Source of the DNA: Magnolia sinica
Lineage: Eukaryota; Streptophyta; Magnoliopsida; Magnoliales; Magnoliaceae
DNA length: 64,000 nt
Direction: 5' to 3'
Assembly: GCF_029962835.1 (NCBI RefSeq)
Contig: NC_080585.1
Location: 59,321,443-59,385,442 of the forward strand
The notes under the pieces were generated by a model. The model did not search any database. It was not told the origin of the DNA and saw only the letters and a program-made list of their open reading frames with translations. Positions 1 to 11,533 of the stretch are shown here, in pieces; positions within the stretch are counted from its first letter, which is position 1; each line of letters begins with the position of its first letter. A program made the translations under genes and the position numbers.

Positions 1-258
1 TGGTATAGCGGTGCGACAAACAAGTCAACAAGAATCGATCTGCTCCCAAGATCAATCAAACAACCCATACAACGCCTGGTCATATCAGAGGAGATCCCTG
101 TAGCGGTAGTGAGTGTCACTCCCTTCATAGTAACAATGCCTAAACTTAGGCGCTTAACTGCCGCATACGATATAAGAGAGGTAGTAGACCCTGTATCCAC
201 CAACAAAGAAACGGGAATACCTTGGATGTGAGCTGTAACCTCAAAGGATCTCGATACC
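1..258 (-). pseudogene. Gypsy aspartic protease fragment (pol start)
   Basis: Minus-strand translation gives a retroviral-type aspartic protease core: a hydrophobic lead-in followed by the catalytic DTGSTTSLIS loop at about 200-225. It then runs on open to the window edge, so the element continues to the left out of view. In retrotransposons this enzyme cuts the Gag-Pol polyprotein inside the particle. It follows the gag at 146-1623 on the same strand but in a different frame, with a frameshift near 262. The catalytic triad is intact in what is visible. It is called a pseudogene because the upstream gag is broken. The alternative, a translational frameshift between gag and pol, cannot be excluded from this fragment. 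Confidence 0.75.
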
Positions 259-1623
259 AAGTCAGCCATAGGCACTCAGCTGTAAGCGCGTGAACTCGAG
301 CCTGCTGTGGATGATTCGGCGAAGGAACCATGGGCCGCTGAGGTGGCCTGAAGCGAGGTACAGGAGGTCTGAAGGATGGATGAGCTGGCGCTGAACGAAG
401 GGGTGGAGGAGATATAACTTGCGGAATCGGACGGCTGATCCTCTGCGGTGGAGTAAATCCATTATCCCGCATTTGCGTAAAGCAATTACGATCCAAATGC
501 CCCATCTTCCCACAATATGACAGCGTAAGTCAGAACGCATCTACTGAGCGGGCGGCGCTGCACGCCTCGAAGGAGAATCTGCCCGTGGCCTCTTGCCGAG
601 AAAAGGTGGGCTCGAAAAGTCAGGTCGCGGTCTAGAAACTATAGGTGCTCGCATACGGGACGACCTGTCCCCATCCTGCTCAGCTCGCAGAGACATGCTC
701 ACCAACTCAGCATAAGAAGATATGCTAGCACAGCACATCTTCGATCGGATCTCAGGCCTCAACCCCTTAGAAAAACACCGCATCTGCATCGGCTGATCAC
801 CCAGAAGAAATGGAGCATAGCAACCTAGCTCAGTAAACCGGTTCTCATACTCAGTCACTGACATCCCTCCCTGTCGGAGGCGAAGGAACTCACTCTCCTT
901 CTCGTGTCGGTACGTAACTGAAAAATACTTCTCGTGGAAGTGTGCCTTAAACACCTGCCACGTCCACTCATACCCTTCCGCAACTATGCGGAGAACACTG
1001 TCCCACCATAAACTGGCCTCCTTCTCAAACATGAAGGAGGCAGCTCGACCTGCTTAACCTCAGAACAGTGCAGCGGCCTCAGCATCTTAGAGATGCGATC
1101 AATCCAGTACTCGGCCTCCTCGGGTCTATGAGAACCCACAAATGTGGGAGGTCGTAAGCGTTGGAATCGCTCAAATATGCCGCTTGCACTAGCGCTCCCA
1201 GATGGGTGCATAGGTGAAGCAGGGGGAGTCGCTTCCATCGACTGAGCAAAGATGCCAGCCATGGAAGACAAACTGCTGCTGCTGCTGGTGGTGGTGGTGT
1301 TGCTGCTGCTGAATCTGCTGCTGCTGAATCAACAACATCATTTGCTCAAACCTATCAGGAGGCGGAGCATACAAAGATGCATACGGCGTCGACGCAGATG
1401 CACGGTTCGGCTCAGGAACCGAAGGTGTAACTAGTGTAACCATGGGTGGTATCACAGGAGTCGGCCCAGCAGCGAGGCTAGTAGCTGGCTGAGAGTTCAG
1501 CCCAACACCAATATGAGACGGGCCCGACTGTGGATTCGTCTGGCTATCGCCTATGGGAGAAACCCCGGCAAGCGACTCGACCAAAGAGAGACGGGCCGAA
1601 GTCTTCGAACCCTTAGGAGGCAT
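146..1623 (-). pseudogene. Gypsy (chromovirus-like) gag, broken into three frames
   Basis: The N-terminus starts MPPKGSKTSARLSL at 1623 and includes a Gln/His-rich run (about 1262-1340). A second frame (984-1271) carries the conserved FERFQRLRPPTFVG lead and AEYWIDRISKML. A third (541-1032) carries the Retrotrans_gag core with LWWDSVLR, the FHEKYF block and VTEYENRFTEL. A zinc knuckle follows near 485-520 (CGKMGHLDRNC). Its first Cys (at about 518-520) lies in another frame because of a one-base shift, and a Pro-rich linker comes after. Gag builds the virus-like particle. The order of motifs matches Del/Tekay-type chromovirus gags. At least two frameshifts make it non-functional as it stands. 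Confidence 0.85.
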
Positions 1624-1902
1624 ACCCTACATTCAATAGAGGATGCAACCTGTGAGATCCAACATTCACATAATCCACCCACACAGCATTTATATCACAA
1701 CTCAAAGATAACAACATGTATTCCATTTAACAAAATTGTCGTAATACAAGAAGTGCATCATTACATGAATCGCAACAGAGAAAGCATGTGAACTAAAACA
1801 TCTAAAGCTTCAAACAACAAACAACTCCTAAACTACTACGCCAACAATGGCTACACACAAAAATAAACAACAAACAGAGCAAAGGACGACTACAACTACA
1901 AC
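1624..1902. other. Non-coding leader between upstream ORF and gag
   Basis: AT-rich stretch directly upstream of the gag start on the minus strand. No ORF, primer-binding site or recognisable repeat is seen. Confidence 0.5.
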
Positions 1903-2460
1903 TACTCATCAGAATCAGGAGATGGAGGAGGGGCACCCTTATCCTGCAAACAACACAAGATAGACTTCAAAGTTTGAGACATCTTCTTGAACTTATGCTT
2001 CACGAGGCCTCGAAGATCCATAATATCCTGCCGTAGAACAGCCTGACCCTCTTCAAGACAAGCTATGCGGGCATCCCTGACAGCCTGATCTACGCTCTGC
2101 TTTGTGCCACAGGAGGAGAACTCTCACTCATATCCTGGGCCTCCACCTCTTCCTCGTCCTACTCTTCCTCTTCTTCTATCTCTGCTCCACTTTCGCCATA
2201 ACTCTCTTCCTCATCGCTCTCTGTCTCATCCTCACTTTCTTCAGGTGAGGCTTGTCGTCGACGAGGCCCAATGTCCATCTACTTTAGGGTCGTCTCATTA
2301 ATGTATCGAACAGGTACCAGCTTTTCTACCCCAAGCCTATAGCCAAACTCATGTGCAAGCTTACAAATGAGTCGGCCAAAAGGGAGCGATTCGGTCCTCC
2401 TATTCGAACGAGCGATAAGGATAATCTGACGTAAGATGTATGTTAGCACACATAGCTTCT
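1903..2460 (-). pseudogene. Extra ORF upstream of gag, plant-transposon-protein-like, decayed
   Basis: One minus-strand frame reads through with in-frame stops near 2283, 2152 and 2094. It has three parts: a compact block containing ILRQIILIARSNRRTE and LPFGRLICKLAHEFGY; a strongly acidic Ser/Glu stretch (about 2120-2270); and a heptad-like segment with LEEGQAVLRQDIMDLRGLVK ending PPPSPDSDE and a stop at 1903. The first block resembles, from memory, the C-terminal part of 'putative plant transposon protein' domains often annotated in plant Gypsy elements. It lies on the same strand as, and upstream of, gag. No enzymatic motif is visible and its function is unknown. The stops make it a pseudogene. 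Confidence 0.5.
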
Positions 2461-2552
2461 CTCCTTACCCCACCTGATACAGGAAATCTACCATTAGGCG
2501 CGTACACTCGCTGCGGTTGCTTCACCTTGGATAAACATTGAATGTGCATATG

Positions 2553-3281
2553 TGGTGAAGCAAGCAGAAGTCATCCGTCAAACCAAATCAGGCCTATTCC
2601 GATTCAACGGAACACTTCTGGTGGTCCTTTCTCCACATGCGGTCGGACTTAAGCTCACTGACCATGGATCTAGGTCAGGCTGAGTTTTTGTACTGATTGG
2701 ATTTACAGATCAGTCATGGCGGACCACTCTCAATTCAACGGTCATTAAAACTCGATCAGGTCCACAAGCACTATGACATGCCAGGGCCATCTTCCTTGAT
2801 CCGAGGGTAAAATTGGGTCATAATCCAATGGTCAGAGTGCTTAAAACCGTCGCGTAAGCGACACGACTCAGATTTCATAAAATCATATTTAATTTCTCAG
2901 CTTTCTCACACTCTTTACTCCGAACTCAAGCAAATCGACCCAGGACATCATCTAGACTTGATTTTTGAGGTGATGGTCAAGCCCAACAAGATGACCAAAA
3001 TTGTCTAAGATCGACGCTATCGGACTTTCGACGCGCGGTCCAGGTCTAATCCAAAGTTTCTAAAAATTCCTAAGAGCAACTGGATTTAGCGTTGAATCCT
3101 AGATTTTAGGGTAACATAGCATTAACGATTTTACAGGTTTTGGGTCCTGCAGATCAAATTTAAAGTGATTGATGCAAATTTCACAAGCAATTGAGTTTAA
3201 CGCTAATTAACCCACATTAACTTCTAAGGAAAAATAGAGGTAGTACTCGAGTCTTGGCATGAAATTTTTCAGGTCATTACA
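2553..3281 (-). repeat. Truncated 5' LTR, same family as the solo LTR at 11534-14375
   Basis: The reverse complement aligns by eye with the first ~700 bp of the solo LTR. Shared blocks include ATTGCTTGTGAAATT, CATCAATCACTTTAAA and CACCAGAAGTG. It starts TGTAATGACC at 3281 against TGTAACGACC in the solo copy. At about 2553 the similarity stops and coding-like sequence begins. The last ~2.1 kb of the LTR and the primer-binding site are therefore missing, which suggests a deletion from mid-LTR into the leader. It probably belongs to the gag/protease element to its left. Confidence 0.7.
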
Positions 3282-3703
3282 CTACCATTGAACGCATGCT
3301 CTGTGACTTGCCAGAACCCTGGATCCTGTCACATCCAAAATTCATGGCAACTTAGTCCATATTCCATCATCATTTGTTTAAAATCCTTCTAGACACTCTT
3401 TGGATGTATGCTCTGTGGCTTGTTGAATTTTCGGACCTTGTTACATTAGAAATCGAAGTTTTCCTAGTCCCATCTAATCTACCTTCTATCCTTTAAGAGT
3501 ATTTTACCACACGAAGTAGAGACCATACATTCGTATGGGTAAAGAGGGTGCTTAACACCTTCCCTCTTTGTAACCGAGATCCCTTACTTAGAATCTTAAA
3601 ACCGCATATCAAGAGTCAATTTAAAGTAAGAGAATCGGCAGATTCTCTAACTTTACGTATTCTACAGGTTCTAGTCAACTGCGGGATTTCGAGGTAAGTG
3701 GCT
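3282..3703 (+). repeat. LTR-like remnant with short hairpin
   Basis: No coding potential. A perfect 8-bp inverted repeat (AAAGAGGG at 3541-3548, CCCTCTTT at 3562-3569) encloses a short loop and is followed by TGTAACCGAGATCCC. I remember this phrase from the R/U5 part of plant Gypsy LTRs. TGGCGACTT near 3704 could be a decayed primer-binding site. The assignment is tentative. Confidence 0.3.
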
Positions 3704-3849
3704 AATGGCGACTTCAAGTCTACTTTGCATCAGCAATTCAAATCAGTTTGATAACCCCCATCATCATGCCCCACAAATAATAAAATCAATGTGGGCGCTG
3801 ATTGCCAACATTCACAGTATCACAACTAGTGATTCAAATATTTATCGTA

Positions 3850-4719
3850 GATGTAATGCACTCTGGGTAGTGAGCCTCTTAGTTGATGTGTAATTCCATG
3901 GGTTTGAGTAGTGGTGCACAAATTGATGTAAGTAATTTGTAATACATGCTACATCACTTCTGGAATTGGATGTCGCAAATAGTCACTCCATGAACAAATC
4001 GTGTCACGTAATTCATTCGACTCATGTGTTGTGCCGCCTCGAGGTGTTCATGTAAATCCACGATAGTGTAGTACACACTGGCGAATCTCCGTAGTTATGG
4101 GATACGGAGCGAGTTGGGTTTTTTATGAATTATATTCGACATTGTGATGATCACTACGTATGATGAGCCGCACACAATTTACTAGGCATACATTCATATA
4201 TATATTGATTGTGCTTACTAATACCTCTCGTAGTGGTAGAGTACGAGACGTATCAGTACCCTTACATTACTTTTATGAATCTCTTGAATTATTGTTAACC
4301 TTAAAGGATAACCATCACTATGAGTAGGGAATTAACCATCTCCAACCGTATAGATGATGCAAGTGATGTATAGATTGAAGACCTAGACGACCAACTCCCT
4401 ATGGAAGATTATACTGAATGAATAAGAAGATAGTTTTATGATTTATTTTTATATTTCCGCTGCAAACTCGATAATGTAATAAGCTCTCATTGAGAGAGTA
4501 TTAGAAGTTTTGAATTTACACTTTACTTTTATGGAATAATAAATATGGTTGATTTTACTCTCGTGAATGGTTTACCTTTGTAAATGTAACTGGATGTGAT
4601 CTAAATAAACAAAATATATATATGATGCGATTTTGAAGCATCCAATTCATTCAATTATTAACACCTAATTTTCTTAAGCACGAGTATAAACTCTAGCGAT
4701 GAAAATTCAGGATGTTACG
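3850..4719 (+). repeat. LTR-like remnant, different family
   Basis: AT-rich non-coding sequence ending CACGAGTATAAACTCT...CAGGATGTTACGA, which resembles the 3' end of a Gypsy LTR of the '...GGCGTTACA' type. There is no partner LTR, TSD or coding region in reach. It is a decayed fragment at best. Confidence 0.3.
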
Positions 4720-6594
4720 ACTAGAAATGCCATATGCTCTATAATGGCCTAGAAAAGAAGTCATGATCACTTTTTTAGCAGGTGGCGATTCTTCTTGCAA
4801 CACATGATAAAGTATGAAGGTTACATATACGTGAAGCTATAAACAAAGAATTCTAACATGCATGATTAGCTAAAGCGGTGATCAACAAAGACATATGGCG
4901 TAACATGATTGGCCACATGTATCTAAAAGGAGGTTGTTGGGTTATCTCAAGATAGAAAAACAATCAACTATGTTTTCTGAACAATTTGCTGATTGAAAGA
5001 AGATCTTACAAACTCGTCTTAAATTAAAAATATAATTAGCCATGTCTTCTTATTAGCCAATCAATCAGGAGAAGATATCAGAGACCGATTCTAATATGTG
5101 TCTCTATCGAATCGCATTATACATATATAATTTCAGCAGAGAATAAAGAGCTCAAGGCCTATGTCACTCTAATACAACACAACATTACTTTTTCAATATA
5201 ACATTGTCTATCTGCCATCCGTCATGGACACTTATCATTATTATTATTTTTATTATTATTATTGACTGACACTTATCATTATCATTATCACTATTATTAT
5301 CATTATTATTATTATTATTACTATTCAATCTAACTCCTCCATTGTTGAGTCAATGCAATGCTACAAAAACAATCCGAATTGAGTAGATTATAATGAGATA
5401 GTTCGGCACACTATGTCCACAGTCATGTTGTTGGACCTAGGAAGATCTCTAAGTCTCGGACGGATGGCTAGCAGGGTCATCTTGCCAAATGGCTAGAGAT
5501 TTCACTCGACCATCTCGCCATGAAGTTTGACTAAGCCACGAATAGGTCACCGTTTAATTATATCAGCTTCACCATGGAGCTTAGTCGAGCGACGAACAGG
5601 TGATCATCCAATGATAACCTTACTTATAGAGTCAAGACTCGCCACAAAGTGAGGATTTGAAGTGATGTAGAGGTTGTCACCCCACCAACCTTTCTCCCAT
5701 GAAGTACATGGTTGAGCGGTGAATGGTCGTTCATTTTCTAAACAATCGACTCACTGATGAACTTAATCATTCAAGGTAACGAACATACTATTGTTTTTCA
5801 AAGATTATCTTGTTGTGAATGGATTGTTGAAGATATACTTGCTATCAGTCATCTAAGTACGAAACTCAGCCTTACTTGGTGAACAAACAGTTGTCAAAAT
5901 GATTGTCTAACTATGAAGCCAGCCATGTGATGATGTCCACCCCCTTCATCGAAACCAAAATTGTCTTAACTAATGAAGCTTAGCTCGTGAGGAATAGATT
6001 GTCGTTCTTGACGACCATCCAGCCATGAAGCTCGCTGAGTAGGCGATCCAACTCTTTTGCCTGTTGACCTTCTTACTACGAATAGATAGTCGTTTTCAAC
6101 GACTATCTTGCTATGAACAAATTGTCATTAGTTATCCTTTTTTTTTCTTTTTTCCTTTTGATCATTTACTTTTTCATCCGAGTGTAGTTAGAACTCATTT
6201 ATTTAATTGATCAACTTTGGCCTAGTTTTATTCTTTTTATTCATATTATCTTTATATTGAACAATATAAGCTATCACACGATTAATTGAAATTCTTTTCT
6301 CCAAAGGAAAAAAGAAACTCATTAAAAGAATGAACCCTCGCCTTCCCAAGTCACTTAATTCTACACAATTGGTGGCTAATAGTCAGGATAATCTTCATAG
6401 ATTTAATCCTAATCTAACTATTTCGGTGCCTGGAGTCACAAGGTGTTCAGTTTGAATTGAGCCACTTTGGTATGACACTTTCGATACATCACACACACAC
6501 AACATGTGCAACTGAATTCAAACCCAATAGGCTCACACATGTTTGAAAGGGAAGTAGATTAGTGTTACATGTGTAACAAGTTAGCGACTATTGC
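4720..6594. repeat. Gene-free stretch: ATT microsatellite and degenerate repeat field
   Basis: No gene seen. An ATT/TAT microsatellite lies at about 5237-5330. From about 5440 to 6130 there are loosely repeated phrases of the type GCCATGAAG...GAGC..GAACAGGT, CGTTTTCAACGACTATC and CTTGCTATGAA, spaced 50-90 bp apart. This looks like an old, diverged tandem array. A poly-T/C tract follows at about 6137-6160. Confidence 0.45.
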
Positions 6595-6601
6595 CCCAAT
6601 T

Positions 6602-7006
6602 GTGGGGCTCACTTTGATGTATGTGTTGCGCCGTCCATCAATTTTTCTAGCTTATTTTAGGACAAGATAAAAAAATGAAGTAGATCGTCATTGATCGCCC
6701 ACCATTGAAACCTTCTTAAGGTCCTCTGTAGTGTTTATTTGCCATCGAACTAATGATAAGGCCAAATGGACCCAGATGAGAGGAAAATACAAATATCAAC
6801 TTCATCCAAAACATTTATACCCCGATAATTTGTCAACTGTAGGCATTCAATCCCCCAGCATTTCTTGTGGTGTGGCTCACTAAAGCTTTGGATATGCTTC
6901 ACTTTTGAGAGAGCTGGCAAAACAGATGGATAACATGGATAAAACAGTGGTGTTGGGTCTGTTTCTGTCTGAAGAGGAATGGAAGCGACGACATGACTCT
7001 TTGAAG
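6602..7006. mobile_element. TIR element of ~400-450 bp, copy 1 (diverged)
   Basis: Opens with GTGGGGCTCACTTTGATGTA. It holds the modules shared by this family: CGCCCACCATTGAAACCTTC, GTGTTTATTTGCCATC, a 'GGACC..GATGAGAGGAAAA' block, and GTGGTGTGGCTCACT. It runs to GGATAACATGGATAAAACA. The left end is the approximate inverse of the usual right end (TGGATAAAACACATACATCA). It encodes no transposase. Similar copies lie at 61831, 62971 and 63577. Confidence 0.5.
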
Positions 7007-7039
7007 CCCACTGTGATGTATCTGTTTTATGGTATGTTG
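7007..7039. mobile_element. TIR element copy 2, left piece
   Basis: Starts AGCCCACTGTGATGTATC, the typical terminus, and is cut at 7040 by the solo LTR. The remaining pieces are at 15054-15434 and 19548-19735. Confidence 0.4.
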
Positions 7040-9559
7040 TGTCACGTCCCAAACTCAGAAACCAGGCTCATAGAATTCCCGATCGCCAAATTTGGCACCG
7101 ACAACTTCTATAGTACCCCATCACGGCTTCCAGCACCCATACGCCAGATTCTGATCCTGGGATCCTATAAGGAAGATTTTCAGTGTAAATTTTTTTTTTT
7201 TATAAAGGAGCATAACCACGTCACAAACGATAACATCAACACACATATCCATTAATATAAACATTCGAGTACAATGCTGAAAGGGAAATACATAAATAAC
7301 AAAATCTCCAAAGTGATCTGCCACAAGTTCCTGCCTCATTGCTGTTGCGACCTAACGTCACCTGCACACAACGGTCGTACATAAGCTTATAGAAAGCTTA
7401 GAGGGTGGTGTAAGTGTGTGCACAAGATAAGTACTAAGCACACAAATATCAGCGTAAGTGGAATACTTGCAAGTTTATAAGTCATTCAATATCAGAGTAT
7501 TCAATGCAGATCGGTTATGCAATGCAGAATCATAGTGAGCCAAATATTAGATGCCGAGGATGCAATATAATATGCAATTCTTGACGAGCCACAAAAACCA
7601 CCAGCCTCATCTAGGCCATATAAATTCAGAAACATAGTAAACCAAAATACCATATGTCACAGATGTAAAGCAATATATAGATCCTGACGAGTCCATAATA
7701 CCATCAACCTTATTTAGGCTAGACAATATAGAAGCATAGTAAACCAAATGCGATGTGCTGAGGATGCAATGAATATGTGGTGTGAAAGAAATGACTAAGC
7801 TGGAGTGTGAAGTCGGGATGATAGTACGTAGTACCGTAAGCTGTGAGGTTCATCACAAGGGACTTCTATCCAAACTGGCTCATACTTGATTTGGATAGCT
7901 GGACACAATGTGGTAAACTCCTGATCTTAGGTTAGTCGTATACCCAATCGAAATCACGGTCATTGCGAGGGTACATATAATGATCTAGTTGCGCACCACC
8001 AGCCTGAGTGGATAGTGAATGAATGAATGAATGAGATGTTGAGTATGCAACTCCTACTCAGTAAGTCCACATATAACCACCACCACGGTTCTAATGTGGA
8101 ACAAGGTTCCACCCCACTACATGCACAGTAGTCTGCCAATCACTAGTAGCTCGCCCAAGCCTTTAAGCCCTGCCTACGTGTGTAATAGAGATGGTGCGTC
8201 ACAATATCAGTACCGTACATCTTTGAACAATCACATATCAGGACAATCATCAGGGTTTAGTACACGCTACACCAGCTTGCCACCCCATCTAAGCGCACAA
8301 CTGGGAGAGTGGAAGAGACCTCACTATCCGCCTGCCAATATCGGCCCGGCTAGTCGATAGCGGACTCATTCCTTAAGTTGGGTCAGACTCAACCTAGTCA
8401 ATTGCCCCTCACTCGGGTGGGTAAGGCCACACCTCCTTCCAACTGACCACGACACAGTGGGAGATACGCCCTACTAGTATTCGGCACTCGGGCGCTCATA
8501 TATCCACTCAGTCTAGATGTTGGAGCATCCCTGGTACCAAGGGGTTTAGGGACTTTTATCCACGAACATATTAGATGCCCATATATCAGAACCAAATATT
8601 TTCGATGTCCCAACTGGTCGTCCATGATATACCTGTGGAGGTCATGGCCCTAATGTCGCTAGAGTGTACTGTGATCATGCCACATAAATGCGAGATGCAA
8701 GAGTCATACTCTCCTGTCATGCATAAAACCTATGCATACCGCGTGCTCATGTGAGGCCACTCCGTCTCACAAAGAGTCCCATAATAAACCATCCTAACAG
8801 CACATGTTATGCTCAGTCACTCCTCATAATAAACATACATATGATGTGTATGGGCATGTATCATGATGTAATAAAGTACATAGGCATGATTATCTGATAA
8901 GGCAGAAATAATAATCCATAATCGACCTTCACCGGTATGACGCATACCAAGAGTATAAACTAAAAAACATGTTCCTTCTACAACTATAGGAGTCCATGCG
9001 GCATGTCTTACATTAGCCTTCCAAGGCTCTACATGATCCAAGACGGGGACGACAGGTCTAATCCATACGTCGAGATAGGTTCTACATAGTGGATATACCA
9101 AACCTGACACTACATATTCTTCCATCTACAGTAAGGGGTTGATGATGATGTACTAATGTCAAAGATAGGCCTCACACTTGTCCTAAGATGGTAAATGGAG
9201 AGTGTGGATGATACATACATAACACGAGGTCCTAGCAATCGATTATAAGGTAGAAAACATCTCACGGGGTGAGTCAAGCGGATATACAACAAGTGGGCTT
9301 CCTCACTCTTTTTATCGTGAACAACTAGGCTTTCCTATGAGGGCTCGATATGAATACAAGGCCGGCCTTGGTAGGATCCACACATCTAGGACTATGTAAC
9401 CCTACAAATGGTCTTGCTCATCATCTAAGTGTGCCTTAGGTATAGACACTAAACTTTGGGTAGTCACATGTATCTAGGTAGGCGACATCTCCTATGAAAG
9501 GTCCAATATGAATATAAGGTGGGCTCCAAGGTTTTGATAATTATACAAGGTATGGTGGA

Positions 9560-9910
9560 AAGCACTATCATCAAATGGGGGCCCAACGGATTGGGATAAC
9601 ATAATCAAGAGAAAGATGAATATCATTAGCATTAATGGGGGCCCAAGGGTTTGGGTTACCCCGGTAGGGTGAGATGGGTATCATCAATGGGGGCCCAATG
9701 GATTGGGATAGCCTAATAAGGGAAGGTGGGCAATATAATCATCAATGGGGGCCCAACGGTTTAGGGTAAGCCCAATAAGAGGAGATGAGAATGGGCCTAA
9801 CAATGGGACTTGGGGAGATTATAACGTGGACATTTAACCATCATTGCTCCCAAGGTAATGGGCTTAACAACGGGCCCTAAGGAGGATTTCAATGGTGGAC
9901 ATTTAACCAC
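9560..9910. repeat. Short-period repeats in LTR copy A
   Basis: Four to five units contain ATGGGGGCCCAA(C/G)G(G/A)(A/T)T(T)GGG, spaced about 60-70 bp. Two units containing TGGACATTTAACCA(T/C)(C/T)ATTGC follow. The chromovirus LTR at 33676 has only a minor trace of these. Confidence 0.6.
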
Positions 9911-10195
9911 TATTGCCTCCTAGTGTGTGGTCCACTTGGGATTTAAATCTAACTCTCTATGGGGCCCACAACCCTTATACAGTTGGGGAAATGGATAGAC
10001 ATTGTGTGTGTAACACATACATCATGATGGGCCTCATAAGGCAGCCCCATGGTGGGTATATAGCTCATAAATCAGGGTGGGCTTCTCAAGGCAATGGGGC
10101 CCACGACCTTAGACAAATGGTGAACGGTGTGAATATAACACATACATCATGGTGAAATCACTCGTCACAATTGGGCCTCATATAAGGGCCTCGTA

Positions 10196-10650
10196 TACAT
10201 CAAATCGGGCCTCACACAAGGGCCATATATACATCACTTGGGCCTCATACAAGGGCCACATACACATCACTTGGGCCTCATACACGGGCTGCATATACAT
10301 CACAATAGGCCTTATTACATGGGCCGCATATAAATCACAATGGGCCTCATTACAGGGGCTGCATATACATCACAATGATCCTCATACACGGGCCGCATAT
10401 ACATCACAATGGGCCTCATTACATGGGCCGCATATATATCACATTGGGCCGCATATTCATCACAATAGGCCTTATTACATGGGCCACATATACATCACAT
10501 TGGGCCTTAAACACGGACCACATATTCTTCGCAATGGGCCTCATTACATGGGTCGTATATACATCACATTGAGCCTCATCCATAGGCCTCAAATACATCA
10601 CATTGAGCCTCATCCATGGGCCTCAAATACATCACATTGGGCCTCACAGC
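10196..10650. repeat. Minisatellite, ~33-35-bp unit, about 14 copies
   Basis: Tandem units of the form CATCACAATGGGCCTCATTA followed by CATGGGCCGCATATA. One unit is shortened to about 21 bp. The array lies inside LTR copy A. Two or fewer equivalent units are recognisable at 40205-40290 in copy D, and degenerate ones at 35150-35200 in copy C. It generates long chance ORFs on both strands. Confidence 0.8.
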
Positions 10651-11533
10651 AGGTGGGCCTTGCACGCTGCAGTTGGGCCCTGCAAATGAACGGCTTGCAT
10701 GAAACACATACATCACGGTGGGTCAAACTGGCCAGGTGGACGGACGGCGTGTATGAAACACATACATCAAAGGTGGGTCCCATATATCAAGGCAAGCCCC
10801 ACCGTCCATGCATCTGGACGGTTGGATATAACACACACCTCATGATCAGACCCACTGAACTTGCTGACGTCAATACAATAACTATATAGCTGCTGTAAGG
10901 TACACCAGCCAATCTGCTTCCACAGAGGTGGGTCCCACCATATAATATTATATATTATTATTATATTATTATTATTATTTTGATTGAAATGCAAGATACA
11001 TACATTAAAGGCGGGTCACACCGTCCAATGGCTGGACGGTGTGGATAAATCACATGCATCATGGTGGTCCCATGTGGGTGGGCCACATGTGTTTGGATCA
11101 AGCTGCTATTTGTTTTCTCCCTTGTTCAGGCCAGCCAGCAGTAAGGTGGGTCGCTGCTGCTAGACAGTGGGTGGCCCACTGCTGGACAACGTGGATACAT
11201 ACATCACAGTGGGGTCCACAACACATGGGAAAGAGAGAGAGAGAGAGATGCGTGGTGGAGGGGAGGGGCTCCGCCACTATGAGCCCTCCCTAGGTGGGCC
11301 ATGTAAATACAATACATACATCAAAATTGGTCCCAAATCATGTGGGCCCTAAATCATAAAAATCAACGGTGGAGATCCCTTTTCCACTAAAAATGCAAGG
11401 TCTAGATGACCTCCTCATAATGAGAAAATAAGCATCACGATGGGGTCCATGGAGAATGTCTCCATCACGAGATGATCATATGAATCATGGTGGGCTATCG
11501 GCCACACCTAGGGTCCAAAGTGAGATCCATACC

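Noticed and set aside
5237..5330. Periodic ATT run as possible regulatory array
   Set aside because: Simple microsatellite.
10149..10889. 246-residue ORF with His/Ile/Trp-rich repeats
   Set aside because: It is the read-through of a 33-35-bp minisatellite inside an LTR. The opposite strand is open too, and no family motif is present.
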